From Pseudoflavonifractor sp047637855 (lineage in GTDB: Bacteria > Bacillota > Clostridia > Oscillospirales > Oscillospiraceae), in contig JBLJBF010000038.1 of the NCBI GenBank assembly GCA_047637855.1, positions 1 to 33,438 on the forward strand: 33,438 bases of DNA. The letters run 5' to 3'. Below the pieces are notes generated by a model, which made no database searches, was not told the origin of the DNA, and saw only the letters and a program-made list of their open reading frames with translations. The translations under genes were made by a program, and so were the position numbers. Within the stretch, counting starts at the first letter, position 1. Each line of letters opens with the position of its first letter. Below, one piece after another: positions 7,792-15,434 of this stretch.

Positions 7792-7820
7792 ATTATAGGC
7801 AGGCAGTTCCCTTTTGTCAA
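7792..7820 (-). promoter_or_regulatory. Consensus sigma-A promoter of the MarR operon
   Basis: On the minus strand TTGACA (7815-7820) and TATAAT (7792-7797) are both perfect and separated by exactly 17 bases. Such a strong promoter fits one that is held down by a repressor. Confidence 0.85.
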
Positions 7821-7825
7821 GGGAT

Positions 7826-7859
7826 AAAAAAGGGGCGGGCAGTCGCGACTGCCCGCCCC
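7826..7859 (-). terminator. Terminator of the LuxR-family gene
   Basis: A 12-bp perfect stem (7832-7843 with 7848-7859) has the loop CGCG and is followed on the minus strand by a run of six Ts. It begins 6 bases past the end of the regulator gene. Confidence 0.92.
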
Positions 7860-7865
7860 GATGGA

Positions 7866-10340
7866 TCAGAGCAGCTTCAGCTTTCCGGCCTTTTTCACGG
7901 CGGCCGCCTTGCCGCTGACCTCCAGCTTGCGGTAGACATTCTCCAGGTGGGTCTTGACGGTGGCCCCGGACACGTAGAGCCGCGCGGCAATCTCCTCCCG
8001 CATGAGCCCCTCGGCCGCGAGGCTCAGCACCTCCAGCTCCCGCTCGGTGAGGGTCACGGTATGGGTCCGGGCGCGCCCGAGACTCTCCAGGTAGTGCTCG
8101 CAGGCCCGGAGCAGCTCCAGGAGATAGCCGTCTCGGGGGTCTCTTCCCGCCAGATGCCGCAGCATGTCCACAAGCTCGGGCCCATACTCCGCAAAGGGCA
8201 GGACCAGGTGATCGGCCCGCCCCAGGTCGATGGCCCCGGCCAGATGGGCGCAGCCCCGCTCCATCCCGTACAGCCGGTATTTAGCGGCGGCGGCGAGGAT
8301 ATGGTTGTGCAGAAAGCCGAGCTGATTTTGGAAGATGCCAAAGAACTGCGGGAAGGTCTCGGTCAGCATCTCCAGCCGGATGTAGTCCTTTGCCAGCAGC
8401 ACGGCCCTGCCGTAGACGATGAGGTGAAAGGCGAGACCCTCATACATGAAATTGGCCGGGGAGATATCCCCCGTCCGCAGCCATATGGGGATGCGGTCGG
8501 GCCGGGCCATGCAGCCGTAGGCGTAGCCTTCGATCAGGTCCAGCGTGGTGTTGTAGACTGCGTTGTCCTCTCTGGATACGTCGGCCCGGAGCTGCCGCAG
8601 ATGCTCCAGCGCTTCGCCGCACTTTCCCTGATAGAGGTAAAGCCGCACGAGGGTCAGTCCGGCGCAGAGGATAATGCCGGTCTGTTCCATGGTCTGCGCC
8701 TTGTAGATTGCCTTAAAGGCATTGAGCTCGGCCCCCTGCCAATCTCCCGTCTCCAGCGCGTATTCGGCCAGCGTCACATAGTCGCAGCCCGTGCCGCAGC
8801 CGCTGGAAATCCTTGAAAAAACGGGGAACTCGGCGGCCATGAGCCGGGACGTCTTCTCCAGGCTGCCCGGCTCCCTGTAATAGGTGTACAGAAAATGGGG
8901 CGAGCCGAAGGTAAATTCGGCGTCCCGCCCCACCAGGCAGGAGACGCCGCCCTCCAAAAGCCGAAGCGCCCTGTGGGTGCAATCCAGCATTTGGCGCGCG
9001 TCATTGAACACGATAAAAATACGCGCCACACTGATCTCGGCCAGGACGCGGCTGCGGCGGTTTGGGTGGAGCTCCCGGGCATGTTCGTAGTACACCTCCA
9101 GCTCGTCCAGCCGGGAGACCGCATCCCGCGCGGCGGCGCTCTCCCCGCTGAGCAGCAGCAGCGCGGAGATGTACTGCAGATAGGCGAAGGGATACCGAAA
9201 GAGCAGCGCCCGGGGTGCGGCGGCAAACATCTCGGCCGCGCCCTCGAACTCGGAGGCGTTCTTGGTGATGGAGTCCTCCTCGTCCAGGAGGGCGAGGACC
9301 CGCTCCCGCTCCCCGGCGCGGCAGAGATAGGCATAGGCGGGCCCCCGCGCTTTTTTCTCTAGGAACCACTCGCCCACCCGCCGGTACAGACCCGCCAGCT
9401 CTCCCCGGTCGGTCTGTCTGGTCCGCAGGAAATCCAGCAGCACATGATGGATGCGGTAGAGGCCCGCCGCCTCGTCATAGAAGACAAAGGCGTTTTCCTG
9501 GCGCAGCTTTTTCAGGAGCTCGCCGGTGCGGTCCTCTCCCGTCACGTATCGGGCCTGCTCCTCGGTAAAGGCATCCATAACCGAGAGGCGCAGAAGAAAT
9601 CTCCGGACGGCCTCGTCGTAGGCGTTGTAAAGGATCTTCTCCACCAGCTCATGGATGGCACTGCTCCGGCCCATGGGGATGCCCTGCTCCAGCCCCAGCA
9701 AAATCAGGTAGGCCAGGGATATCCAGCCCCCCGTGTATCTGCTGACCTTTTTCAGTACCTCCTCATTGGGGTGGAACTCCATCAAGGCGCAGTAGGCCCG
9801 CAGCTCCTCGTCGGTGAAACGCAGGGTCTGCTGGGATACGATGCTGCACAGCCCCTTGGCGTTGAGCTCGGCCAGATCGAGAAAGGAGGTGTCCCGGGTG
9901 AGAAGGACGATGTGAAAATCATCGGGCAGCTCGGCGACAAACCGTCCGAACAGCTCGGTGCGCAGGATACCCTTGGCATGGTGGGCGTCGTCTATGACCA
10001 GCGTGGTATCGGGCTTATAGTCCATCTCCTCCAGCAGGGTGACCAGCGCTCTGAGGTGGGATGGGTCGGAGGGGATGCCAAAACCCTTCAGCCGCCTGCC
10101 CGCCGTCTCGTCCAAGCCGTCGGCCGCCGCCGCCACCCTGTCCCAAAAGGCCTCCCGCGTGTCGCTGTCCGAATAGAAGGAGGTCCACAGGACGGGCACC
10201 CCCCACGCCGCGAGAAATTCCCGCACCGCCGTGGTCTTGCCATAGCCCATGGGCGCCTCCACGATGGTCAGCGGGTGTTCGAGTATGCCCGCAAGCGCGC
10301 GGTTGACCCGGTCCCGTTTGAGGGTCTTGCTCTTTTTCAT
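7866..10340 (-). CDS. MalT-like LuxR-family ATPase regulator
   Basis: An 824-residue cytoplasmic regulator of the large LuxR (LAL/MalT-like STAND) type. The N-terminal P-loop NTPase domain has Walker A APMGYGKTT at residues 29-37 and a Walker B-like strand TLVIDDAHHA near residue 112. A winged-helix region and a long helical TPR-like sensor region fill the middle. The last 61 residues are a LuxR HTH beginning LTERELEVLSLAAEG, with VSGATVKTHLENVYRKL as the recognition part. These proteins oligomerise with ATP when an inducer binds the helical region and activate transcription. Neighbours on both sides are separated by promoters or terminators, so its target and inducer are not indicated. The gene has its own promoter (10387-10416) and terminator. 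Confidence 0.9.
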   Translation of the reverse strand: MKKSKTLKRDRVNRALAGILEHPLTIVEAPMGYGKTTAVREFLAAWGVPVLWTSFYSDSDTREAFWDRVAAAADGLDETAGRRLKGFGIPSDPSHLRALVTLLEEMDYKPDTTLVIDDAHHAKGILRTELFGRFVAELPDDFHIVLLTRDTSFLDLAELNAKGLCSIVSQQTLRFTDEELRAYCALMEFHPNEEVLKKVSRYTGGWISLAYLILLGLEQGIPMGRSSAIHELVEKILYNAYDEAVRRFLLRLSVMDAFTEEQARYVTGEDRTGELLKKLRQENAFVFYDEAAGLYRIHHVLLDFLRTRQTDRGELAGLYRRVGEWFLEKKARGPAYAYLCRAGERERVLALLDEEDSITKNASEFEGAAEMFAAAPRALLFRYPFAYLQYISALLLLSGESAAARDAVSRLDELEVYYEHARELHPNRRSRVLAEISVARIFIVFNDARQMLDCTHRALRLLEGGVSCLVGRDAEFTFGSPHFLYTYYREPGSLEKTSRLMAAEFPVFSRISSGCGTGCDYVTLAEYALETGDWQGAELNAFKAIYKAQTMEQTGIILCAGLTLVRLYLYQGKCGEALEHLRQLRADVSREDNAVYNTTLDLIEGYAYGCMARPDRIPIWLRTGDISPANFMYEGLAFHLIVYGRAVLLAKDYIRLEMLTETFPQFFGIFQNQLGFLHNHILAAAAKYRLYGMERGCAHLAGAIDLGRADHLVLPFAEYGPELVDMLRHLAGRDPRDGYLLELLRACEHYLESLGRARTHTVTLTERELEVLSLAAEGLMREEIAARLYVSGATVKTHLENVYRKLEVSGKAAAVKKAGKLKLL

Positions 10341-10386
10341 CGGTACGGCCTTCTTTCCCTGTGGGACCTTACCTGTATACTCCCAT

Positions 10387-10416
10387 ATTATACTGCGGCC
10401 AGGGAAGGCTTGCCAA
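10387..10416 (-). promoter_or_regulatory. Sigma-A promoter of the LuxR-family gene
   Basis: On the minus strand TTGGCA (10411-10416) and TATAAT (10387-10392) are separated by 18 bases, about 50 bases upstream of the start codon. Confidence 0.65.
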
Positions 10417-10439
10417 GCGGAAAATGCGGTTTGCCGCCT

Positions 10440-11093
10440 CTACAGCCGCTCCAGGATGCCCCGGAGGAGCCCGGCGTGGGCGGCATTGTCAGCGCCCAGC
10501 TCGTCAAAGATCTCCCGCAGGCCCACGTCGTCGGTCTGTTCGGCGGCCGCGCGGTACGCGTTTTCCGACGCCTGCTCGCCGAGGAAGCACTGGCGCAGGT
10601 TTCCCACCAGCGTACCCTTGGGCCCCCCGGCCGGGGGAGCGACCTGGAGCCGCACCCCGGAGAGGAGAAAATAGGCCACCGAGAGGCGCTTTGCGTTCCT
10701 GGTCTTGTCGGCCGCCATGGCGGCCAGCGTCTGGGCGGCCGTTCCGCCCACCTGCCGGGCCATGCTGCGGTAAGTATGCGCGGCGGTCAGCTCCACGGTG
10801 ATCCGCCCCTGCAGAAACACGCCCATGGTGACTCCACCCTCCTCCCCGGCAGGGGCGGCGGGCGCCCCCCGCACGGGGGCCGGGGCCGGCGGTGCCGGGG
10901 CGAAGGCCGGGACGGCGGCTTGGTTGGGCCGATCCCCGGCGTTGGGCATCAGGCGGCGCGCCGTATCCGGGGCCTCCTCACACAGCGTAAAGGGGCAGTC
11001 GGGCCGGTCCTGGGGCATGACCCGCCGCCATATCCTGGCAAAGCGCTCCTCATCGGTCTCCTGACGCACACCAGGGCTTCTCTCCTGTTCCAT
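10440..11093 (-). CDS. Ferritin-like (rubrerythrin-type) domain protein with an N-terminal extension
   Basis: A 217-residue protein. ATG at 11093 is chosen because AGGAGG sits 7 bases upstream; the earlier in-frame ATG at 11111 overlaps that site. Residues 1-55 include a Cys-containing segment (CPFTLCEEAP), and residues 58-83 are a Pro/Ala linker. Residues 97-217 form a four-helix ferritin-like domain. Helix 1 is ITVELTAAHTYRSMA and the last pair is FLGEQASENAYRAAAEQ and IFDELGADNAAHAGLL. Usual diiron ligands are only partly present: Glu101, Glu173/177 and His206 can be seen, but the ExxH of helix 2 is replaced by DKTRNAKR. Iron binding is therefore doubtful. It is divergent from the Fe-S genes smsCB. 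Confidence 0.65.
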   Translation of the reverse strand: MEQERSPGVRQETDEERFARIWRRVMPQDRPDCPFTLCEEAPDTARRLMPNAGDRPNQAAVPAFAPAPPAPAPVRGAPAAPAGEEGGVTMGVFLQGRITVELTAAHTYRSMARQVGGTAAQTLAAMAADKTRNAKRLSVAYFLLSGVRLQVAPPAGGPKGTLVGNLRQCFLGEQASENAYRAAAEQTDDVGLREIFDELGADNAAHAGLLRGILERL

Positions 11094-11180
11094 CGGTCTG
11101 CCTCCTGTCATTCATTCCATAGACTTCGGCCCATTCTATGCGTCCAGGGGGCAAAATGCGCCTATGGGGGCAGGAAACGC

Positions 11181-11209
11181 TTGTATTCATAGGTGCTTAG
11201 TGGTATAAC
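11181..11209 (+). promoter_or_regulatory. Sigma-A promoter of smsCB
   Basis: TTGTAT (11181-11186) and TATAAC (11204-11209) are spaced by 17 bases and lie 35 bases upstream of the smsC start codon. Confidence 0.65.
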
Positions 11210-11243
11210 TAAAAGGCACCATCTATACAAAGGAGACTGCGCT

Positions 11244-11981
11244 ATGCTGCAAATTAAAGGCCTGTGCTACCAGGTGGAGGATACCGAGGATCGCCTGGAA
11301 ATCCTGCAAAATATTGATCTCACCATTCCTGACAACCGGTTCGTGGTTATTACGGGGCCCAACGGCGGCGGCAAGACCACCCTCGCCAAGGCGATTATGG
11401 GCATTGTGACCCCCACGTCGGGCCAGATCCTGTGGAATGGAACCGATATCACCGCTCTGAGCGTGACCGAGCGGGCCCGGCTGGGCGTGAGCTATGGCTT
11501 TCAGCAGCCGCCCCGGTTCAAAGGGCTGCGGGTGCGGGACCTGCTGAGTCTGGCGGCGGGTCAGCCCCAGCTGCAGCACGAGGAGTGCTGCCGATACCTG
11601 ACCCGGGTGGGCCTGTGCGCCAACGACTACATCGACCGGGAGGTGGACGCCTCCCTCTCGGGCGGCGAGGTAAAGCGCATCGAGATCGCCACCATTTTGG
11701 CCCGGAACGCGGGCCTGATGATTTTTGACGAGCCCGAGGCCGGAATTGATCTGTGGTCCTTTGCCAAGCTGACCGAGACCTTCCGTGCCATCCACGACAG
11801 GCGCAGCGCCACGCTGATGGTGATCTCCCACCAGGAGCGCATTATCGACCTGGCCGACGAGATCATCATGGTGTCAGGCGGAAAGATTACCGAGTATGGC
11901 CCTAAGAGCGAGATCTTTCCCAAGATCCTGGCCAACACCATGTCGGGCTGCAGCTATATGGCAGAGGGGGCAGTACGATGA
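11244..11981 (+). CDS. smsC: SufC-like Fe-S assembly ATPase of a minimal SUF system
   Basis: A 245-residue ABC-type ATPase. Walker A is GPNGGGKTT (38-46), the signature is LSGGEVKRIEIA, and Walker B is LMIFDEPEAGIDLW, where SufC usually has DExDSGLD. A switch His follows in VISHQER. SufC proteins lack membrane partners and instead drive conformational change in the SufB/D scaffold during cluster assembly. ATG at 11244 follows AAGGAG by 8 bases; upstream in-frame codons have no ribosome site. It overlaps the next gene by ATGA. The pair with no sufD, sufS or sufU nearby matches the two-gene SMS (SUF-like minimal system) arrangement described in anaerobes. Confidence 0.85.
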   Translation: MLQIKGLCYQVEDTEDRLEILQNIDLTIPDNRFVVITGPNGGGKTTLAKAIMGIVTPTSGQILWNGTDITALSVTERARLGVSYGFQQPPRFKGLRVRDLLSLAAGQPQLQHEECCRYLTRVGLCANDYIDREVDASLSGGEVKRIEIATILARNAGLMIFDEPEAGIDLWSFAKLTETFRAIHDRRSATLMVISHQERIIDLADEIIMVSGGKITEYGPKSEIFPKILANTMSGCSYMAEGAVR

Positions 11982-12895
11982 ACCAGATGGAACAGCACCT
12001 GCTCCGGGAGATTGCCGACCTGGAGAGCACCCCTCAGGGGGCCTACAACATTCGGAAAAACGGCAAGCTGGAGGGCCGCTCCAGCTCGGCCAACATCGTC
12101 ATTGAGACCAAGAGCGACAAGCCGGGCATCGACATCCACATTGCCCCCGGCACCAAGCGCGAGAGCGTACACATTCCGGTCATCCTCACTCAGTCAGGCT
12201 TGAGCGACATGGTGTACAACGACTTTTATATCGGCGAGAACTGCGATGTGGATATTGTCGCCGGCTGCGGCATTCATAACTCGGGCTGCGAGACCGCCCA
12301 GCATGACGGCATCCACACCTTCTATCTGGGCAAAAACGCCCGGGTGCGCTACGTGGAAAAGCACTACGGCGAGGGAGAGGGCACCGGCAAGCGCATTCTT
12401 AACCCCCAGACCGTCGTCTATCTGGACGAGGGGGCCTTTATCCAGCTGGACACCACCCAGATCCGGGGCGTGGATTCCACGAAGCGGGAGACCAAGATAA
12501 CCGTCGGCAAGGGGGCCGAGGTGGTCATCAACGAAAAGCTCCTCACCCACGGGGAGCAGACCGCCGAGAGCATCATGGAGATCGTTCTAGACGGGGAGGG
12601 CTCCAGCGGGCGGGTCATTTCCCGCAGCGTGGCCCAGGGTGCCTCCCAGCAGATTTTTTACCCCAAGGTGACGGGCAATGCCCGGTGCTTCGGCCATGTC
12701 CAGTGCGACTCCATCATCATGGGAACGGCCAAGATCTCCTCCATCCCCGCCATCGTGGCCGAGCATGTGGAGGCCCAGCTCATCCACGAGGCCGCCATCG
12801 GCCGCATCGCCGGGGACCAGATCATGAAGCTGATGACCTTGGGCCTCACCGCGGAGGAGGCCGAGGAGCGGATTCTGGCGGGATTCCTGCAGTAA
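11978..12895 (+). CDS. smsB: SufB/SufD-like Fe-S scaffold of a minimal SUF system
   Basis: A 305-residue protein, much shorter than SufB (about 470). It keeps the beta-helix core and C-terminal SufC-binding helices and lacks the long N-terminal region. It has Cys97 and Cys104 (VAGCGIHNSGCE), Cys237 and Cys243 (ARCFGHVQCDS) and the LIHEAAIGRI motif with His270-Glu271. That motif corresponds to the HE pair needed in SufB for cluster assembly. ADP/ATP-driven SmsC is its expected partner in a C2B2 complex. Translation is coupled by a 4-base overlap with smsC. A terminator follows 5 bases after the stop. No cysteine desulfurase is encoded nearby, so sulfur must come from elsewhere or from free sulfide; that is inference. 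Confidence 0.85.
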   Translation: MNQMEQHLLREIADLESTPQGAYNIRKNGKLEGRSSSANIVIETKSDKPGIDIHIAPGTKRESVHIPVILTQSGLSDMVYNDFYIGENCDVDIVAGCGIHNSGCETAQHDGIHTFYLGKNARVRYVEKHYGEGEGTGKRILNPQTVVYLDEGAFIQLDTTQIRGVDSTKRETKITVGKGAEVVINEKLLTHGEQTAESIMEIVLDGEGSSGRVISRSVAQGASQQIFYPKVTGNARCFGHVQCDSIIMGTAKISSIPAIVAEHVEAQLIHEAAIGRIAGDQIMKLMTLGLTAEEAEERILAGFLQ

Positions 12896-12900
12896 TTTAA

Positions 12901-12936
12901 AGAGTGCCGGAGCAAAAACTCCGGCACTCTTTTTTT
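12901..12936 (+). terminator. Terminator of smsCB
   Basis: A 12-bp perfect stem (12901-12912 with 12919-12930) has the loop CAAAAA and is followed by a T-run. Confidence 0.93.
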
Positions 12937-12941
12937 GCGGA

Positions 12942-13136
12942 TCAGACCTCGTCCCAGTCGGCGTAGTCGTCGTACTCGCTGCGGTGGCAGCAGCCGACGC
13001 GCTTTTCGGTCAGCTTATTATGGACCCCGCCGAGGAACCCGGCGATTTTATCCCAATAGGCGATAATACAACAGGCCGCAGCCGCCGCGCCCAGGGAGAC
13101 GGCAACAATTTTCAACACAAAACGGGCAACTTTCAC
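12942..13136 (-). CDS. Small single-helix membrane protein with a Cys-Cys-His and acidic tail
   Basis: A 64-residue protein. The start is GTG at 13136, 9 bases after AGGAGG; upstream in-frame codons lack a ribosome site. Residues 5-28 form one hydrophobic helix (VLKIVAVSLGAAAAACCIIAYW). The cytoplasmic or external tail contains GCCHRSE and ends in an acidic run (EYDDYADWDEV). I do not recognise a family. It is divergent from the Asp23-fakA operon with about 170 bases between the two start codons, and convergent with smsB. The Cys-Cys-His could bind a metal or form disulfides; this is speculation. Confidence 0.6.
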   Translation of the reverse strand: MKVARFVLKIVAVSLGAAAAACCIIAYWDKIAGFLGGVHNKLTEKRVGCCHRSEYDDYADWDEV

Positions 13137-13220
13137 AGATGGTCGCCTCCTATGATGATAGATATGTATAGTGTACACGTTTTCACGGCAAATTACAATC
13201 ACCTCGGTAAACTTTTTCCC

Positions 13221-13249
13221 TTGTAATTTCCATGGAAATAGAATAGAAT
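13221..13249 (+). promoter_or_regulatory. Candidate promoter of the Asp23-fakA operon with an internal palindrome
   Basis: TTGTAA (13221-13226) and TAGAAT (13244-13249) are spaced by 17 bases. A 14-bp perfect palindrome, ATTTCCATGGAAAT (13226-13239), fills most of the spacer and could be an operator. TATAAA at 13249-13254 is an alternative -10. Confidence 0.5.
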
Positions 13250-13309
13250 ATAAAAACGAATGAAAAGAAATTTACTTGCCCCTACCCCTCACAGAAAGGA
13301 AGGTCTCCT

Positions 13310-13660
13310 ATGAAACTGCGAACCGAAAAGGGTGAGATCCGCATCAGCGGCGATGTGTTTTCCAACATCACAGGCGGCGCCGCCACCAACTGCTACGGCG
13401 TAAAGGGCATGGCCATCCGCTCCGCCACCGACGGCCTGGTGCACCTGCTGCGCCGGGAGTCTATGGCAAAAGGCGTCAAGGTCGCCTATCACGAGGATAA
13501 TTCTGTCTCCATTGAGCTCCACATCATTGTGGACAATGGCGTGAACCTGACTGCCATTTCCCGCGCGATCATGGAACGTGTCAAGTACGACGTCAGCCGC
13601 ACCACCGGCGTAGAGGTTCGGAGCGTGGACGTCTTTATTGATTCCATGATGCTTGGCTGA
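13310..13660 (+). CDS. Asp23/Gls24 family envelope stress protein
   Basis: A 116-residue Asp23/Gls24 domain protein. Visible family features are GEIRISGDVFSNITGGAATNCYGVKGM at the N-terminus, the central strand pair VSIELHIIVDNGVNL, and the C-terminal VEVRSVDVFID. It matches the YloU-like form (about 115-120 residues). The gene precedes fakA by 43 bases, the same order as yloU-yloV in Bacillus, so the pair is a conserved operon. Asp23 proteins are linked to cell-envelope homeostasis. The precise role of the YloU type is not settled. AAAGGAAGG precedes the ATG. Confidence 0.88.
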   Translation: MKLRTEKGEIRISGDVFSNITGGAATNCYGVKGMAIRSATDGLVHLLRRESMAKGVKVAYHEDNSVSIELHIIVDNGVNLTAISRAIMERVKYDVSRTTGVEVRSVDVFIDSMMLG

Positions 13661-13703
13661 GGGCCTGCGCCCACGCCAACCAGAAAAGAAAGGAATTACC
13701 GAC

Positions 13704-15344
13704 ATGAGAGAGACCATTGACGGCGTGTCGTTTCAGCGTATGGTCATCCACGCCTCGGCCGCCATCAACATACAGAAGCAGCACATCAACGAGCTGAACG
13801 TTTTCCCCGTACCCGACGGCGACACCGGCACCAACATGAGCATGACGATCTCCACCGCCGCCGCCGAGATGCATAAGAAAAAGGCCGATACCCTGGGCGA
13901 GGCTGCCGCTATGACCGCCTCCGCCCTTCTGCGGGGCGCCCGGGGCAACTCAGGCGTCATTTTATCCCTGCTGTTTCGCGGCTTTGCCAAGGCAGTGAAG
14001 GACAAGGAGACCATCGACGGCCGGGACTTCGCCGTCGCTCTCGATTATGGCGTGGCCGCCGCCTACAAGGCGGTGATGAAGCCCGCGGAGGGCACCATTC
14101 TCACCGTTTCCCGGCTGGCCGCCGCCCAGGCCGCCGCCACCGCCCGGGAGGACAACAACGCCGAGGCCGTCCTCGAGGCCGCCATCCGCCAGGGCCATGT
14201 GGCGCTGGAGGACACCGTCAACCAGAACCCCGTCCTGAAAAAGGCCGGCGTGGTGGACGCGGGCGGCAAGGGGTTTCTCGTCATCCTCCAGGGAATGCTG
14301 GACGAGCTGAGAGGCGAGCCCATGCCCGAGGGCGCCGTGGAGAACGCCCCCGCCGTCAAGGAGAAAGCCGACTTCGGCGGTTTTTCCACCGAGGAAATTA
14401 AATTTGGCTACTGTACCGAGTTTATCTGCTCCCGGGACACCAAGAAGGACCCGGAGGCCCTGCGGGGTTTCCTCAGCGCGCTGGGCGACAGCCTGGTGCT
14501 GGTGGACGATGACGACATTATCAAGGTCCACGTCCACACCAACAACCCCGGGCGGGTGCTGGAGGAGGCTTTGACCTACGGCGCGCTCCAGACTGTGAAG
14601 ATCGAGAATATGCGCAACCAGCACTCGGAAATTCTGGCCGAGGTGTCCCACGGGAGTGACGAGCGGACGGTCGCCGCGCCCGAGAAGGCCTTTGGCTTTG
14701 TGTCAGTCTGCGCCGGTGACGGCCTGTCCGCCGTTTTTCAGGATCTCGGGTGCGACGGCATCATCTCGGGCGGGCAGACTATGAACCCCTCCACTGAGGA
14801 CATTCTGCGGGAGATCGACGCTACCCCCGCCGAGGTGGTCTTTGTCCTGCCCAACAACAAGAACATCATTATGGCCGCCGAGCAGTGCATCCCCCTGGTG
14901 GAGGGCAAGCGGGTGGTGGTGCTGCCCAGCAAGACGGTTCCCCAGGGCATCTCTGCCCTGCTGGCCTTCGACCCCGACGCCGACGCCGAGACCAACACCG
15001 CCGCCATGGGCGAGGCCCTGGGCCGGGTGTCCACCAGCGAGATCACCTATGCCGCCCGGGACTCGGACTTTGACGGCTTTGCCATCAAGCGCGGGGACTA
15101 TCTGGCCCTGTCCGAGCACCAGCTCTTTGGTACCGACCGCAGCATCGACAAGCTCCTCAAGCGCCTGGCCAAGGCCGAGCGGCAGCAGAGCGCCGAGTTT
15201 ATCACGTTATTCTATGGCGCCGACGTGTCCGAGAAGGACGCCCAGGGCGCGCTGGAGCTTTTTCAGAAGATCTGCCCCAAGGCCGAGGTCACCCTCCTGG
15301 CCGGAGGCCAGCCGGTGTATTACTACATGATCTCGGCGGAATAA
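13704..15344 (+). CDS. fakA: Fatty acid kinase subunit A (DAK2 and DegV-like domains, YloV type)
   Basis: A 546-residue protein. The N-terminal DAK2 kinase domain (about 1-200) has NVFPVPDGDTGTNM at 32-45, whose Asp residues bind Mg-ATP. A middle domain contains FGYCTEFIC and VHVHTNNPGRVLEEAL. A DegV-like C-terminal domain has SGGQTMNPSTEDIL and VLPNNKNI. FakA phosphorylates fatty acids carried by a DegV-family FakB protein, giving acyl-phosphate for phospholipid synthesis from external fatty acids. A DegV protein is encoded at 27947-28786. ATG at 13704 follows AAAGGA by 9 bases; upstream in-frame codons overlap the Asp23 gene in another frame and have no ribosome site. A strong terminator follows. 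Confidence 0.9.
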   Translation: MRETIDGVSFQRMVIHASAAINIQKQHINELNVFPVPDGDTGTNMSMTISTAAAEMHKKKADTLGEAAAMTASALLRGARGNSGVILSLLFRGFAKAVKDKETIDGRDFAVALDYGVAAAYKAVMKPAEGTILTVSRLAAAQAAATAREDNNAEAVLEAAIRQGHVALEDTVNQNPVLKKAGVVDAGGKGFLVILQGMLDELRGEPMPEGAVENAPAVKEKADFGGFSTEEIKFGYCTEFICSRDTKKDPEALRGFLSALGDSLVLVDDDDIIKVHVHTNNPGRVLEEALTYGALQTVKIENMRNQHSEILAEVSHGSDERTVAAPEKAFGFVSVCAGDGLSAVFQDLGCDGIISGGQTMNPSTEDILREIDATPAEVVFVLPNNKNIIMAAEQCIPLVEGKRVVVLPSKTVPQGISALLAFDPDADAETNTAAMGEALGRVSTSEITYAARDSDFDGFAIKRGDYLALSEHQLFGTDRSIDKLLKRLAKAERQQSAEFITLFYGADVSEKDAQGALELFQKICPKAEVTLLAGGQPVYYYMISAE

Positions 15345-15372
15345 GCTTTCCGGCCCACAAAGATACAACACT

Positions 15373-15406
15373 GCCGCGGGCCTTTATAAAGGCCCGCGGC
15401 TTTTTT
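15373..15406 (+). terminator. Terminator of the Asp23-fakA operon
   Basis: A 28-base perfect palindrome (15373-15400) gives a GC-rich stem, followed by TTTTTT. Confidence 0.93.
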
Positions 15407-15434
15407 AAATCCTATGGCAGGGGAGAGCTGTAAA

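Noticed and set aside
9444..11192. A 582-codon open frame on the plus strand opposite the LuxR and ferritin-like genes
   Set aside because: It is the antisense of two genes with clear domains; the translation is low-complexity and has no family motif.
11244..12895. A complete SUF operon (sufBCDSU)
   Set aside because: Only a SufC-like and one short SufB/D-like gene are present, followed by a terminator.
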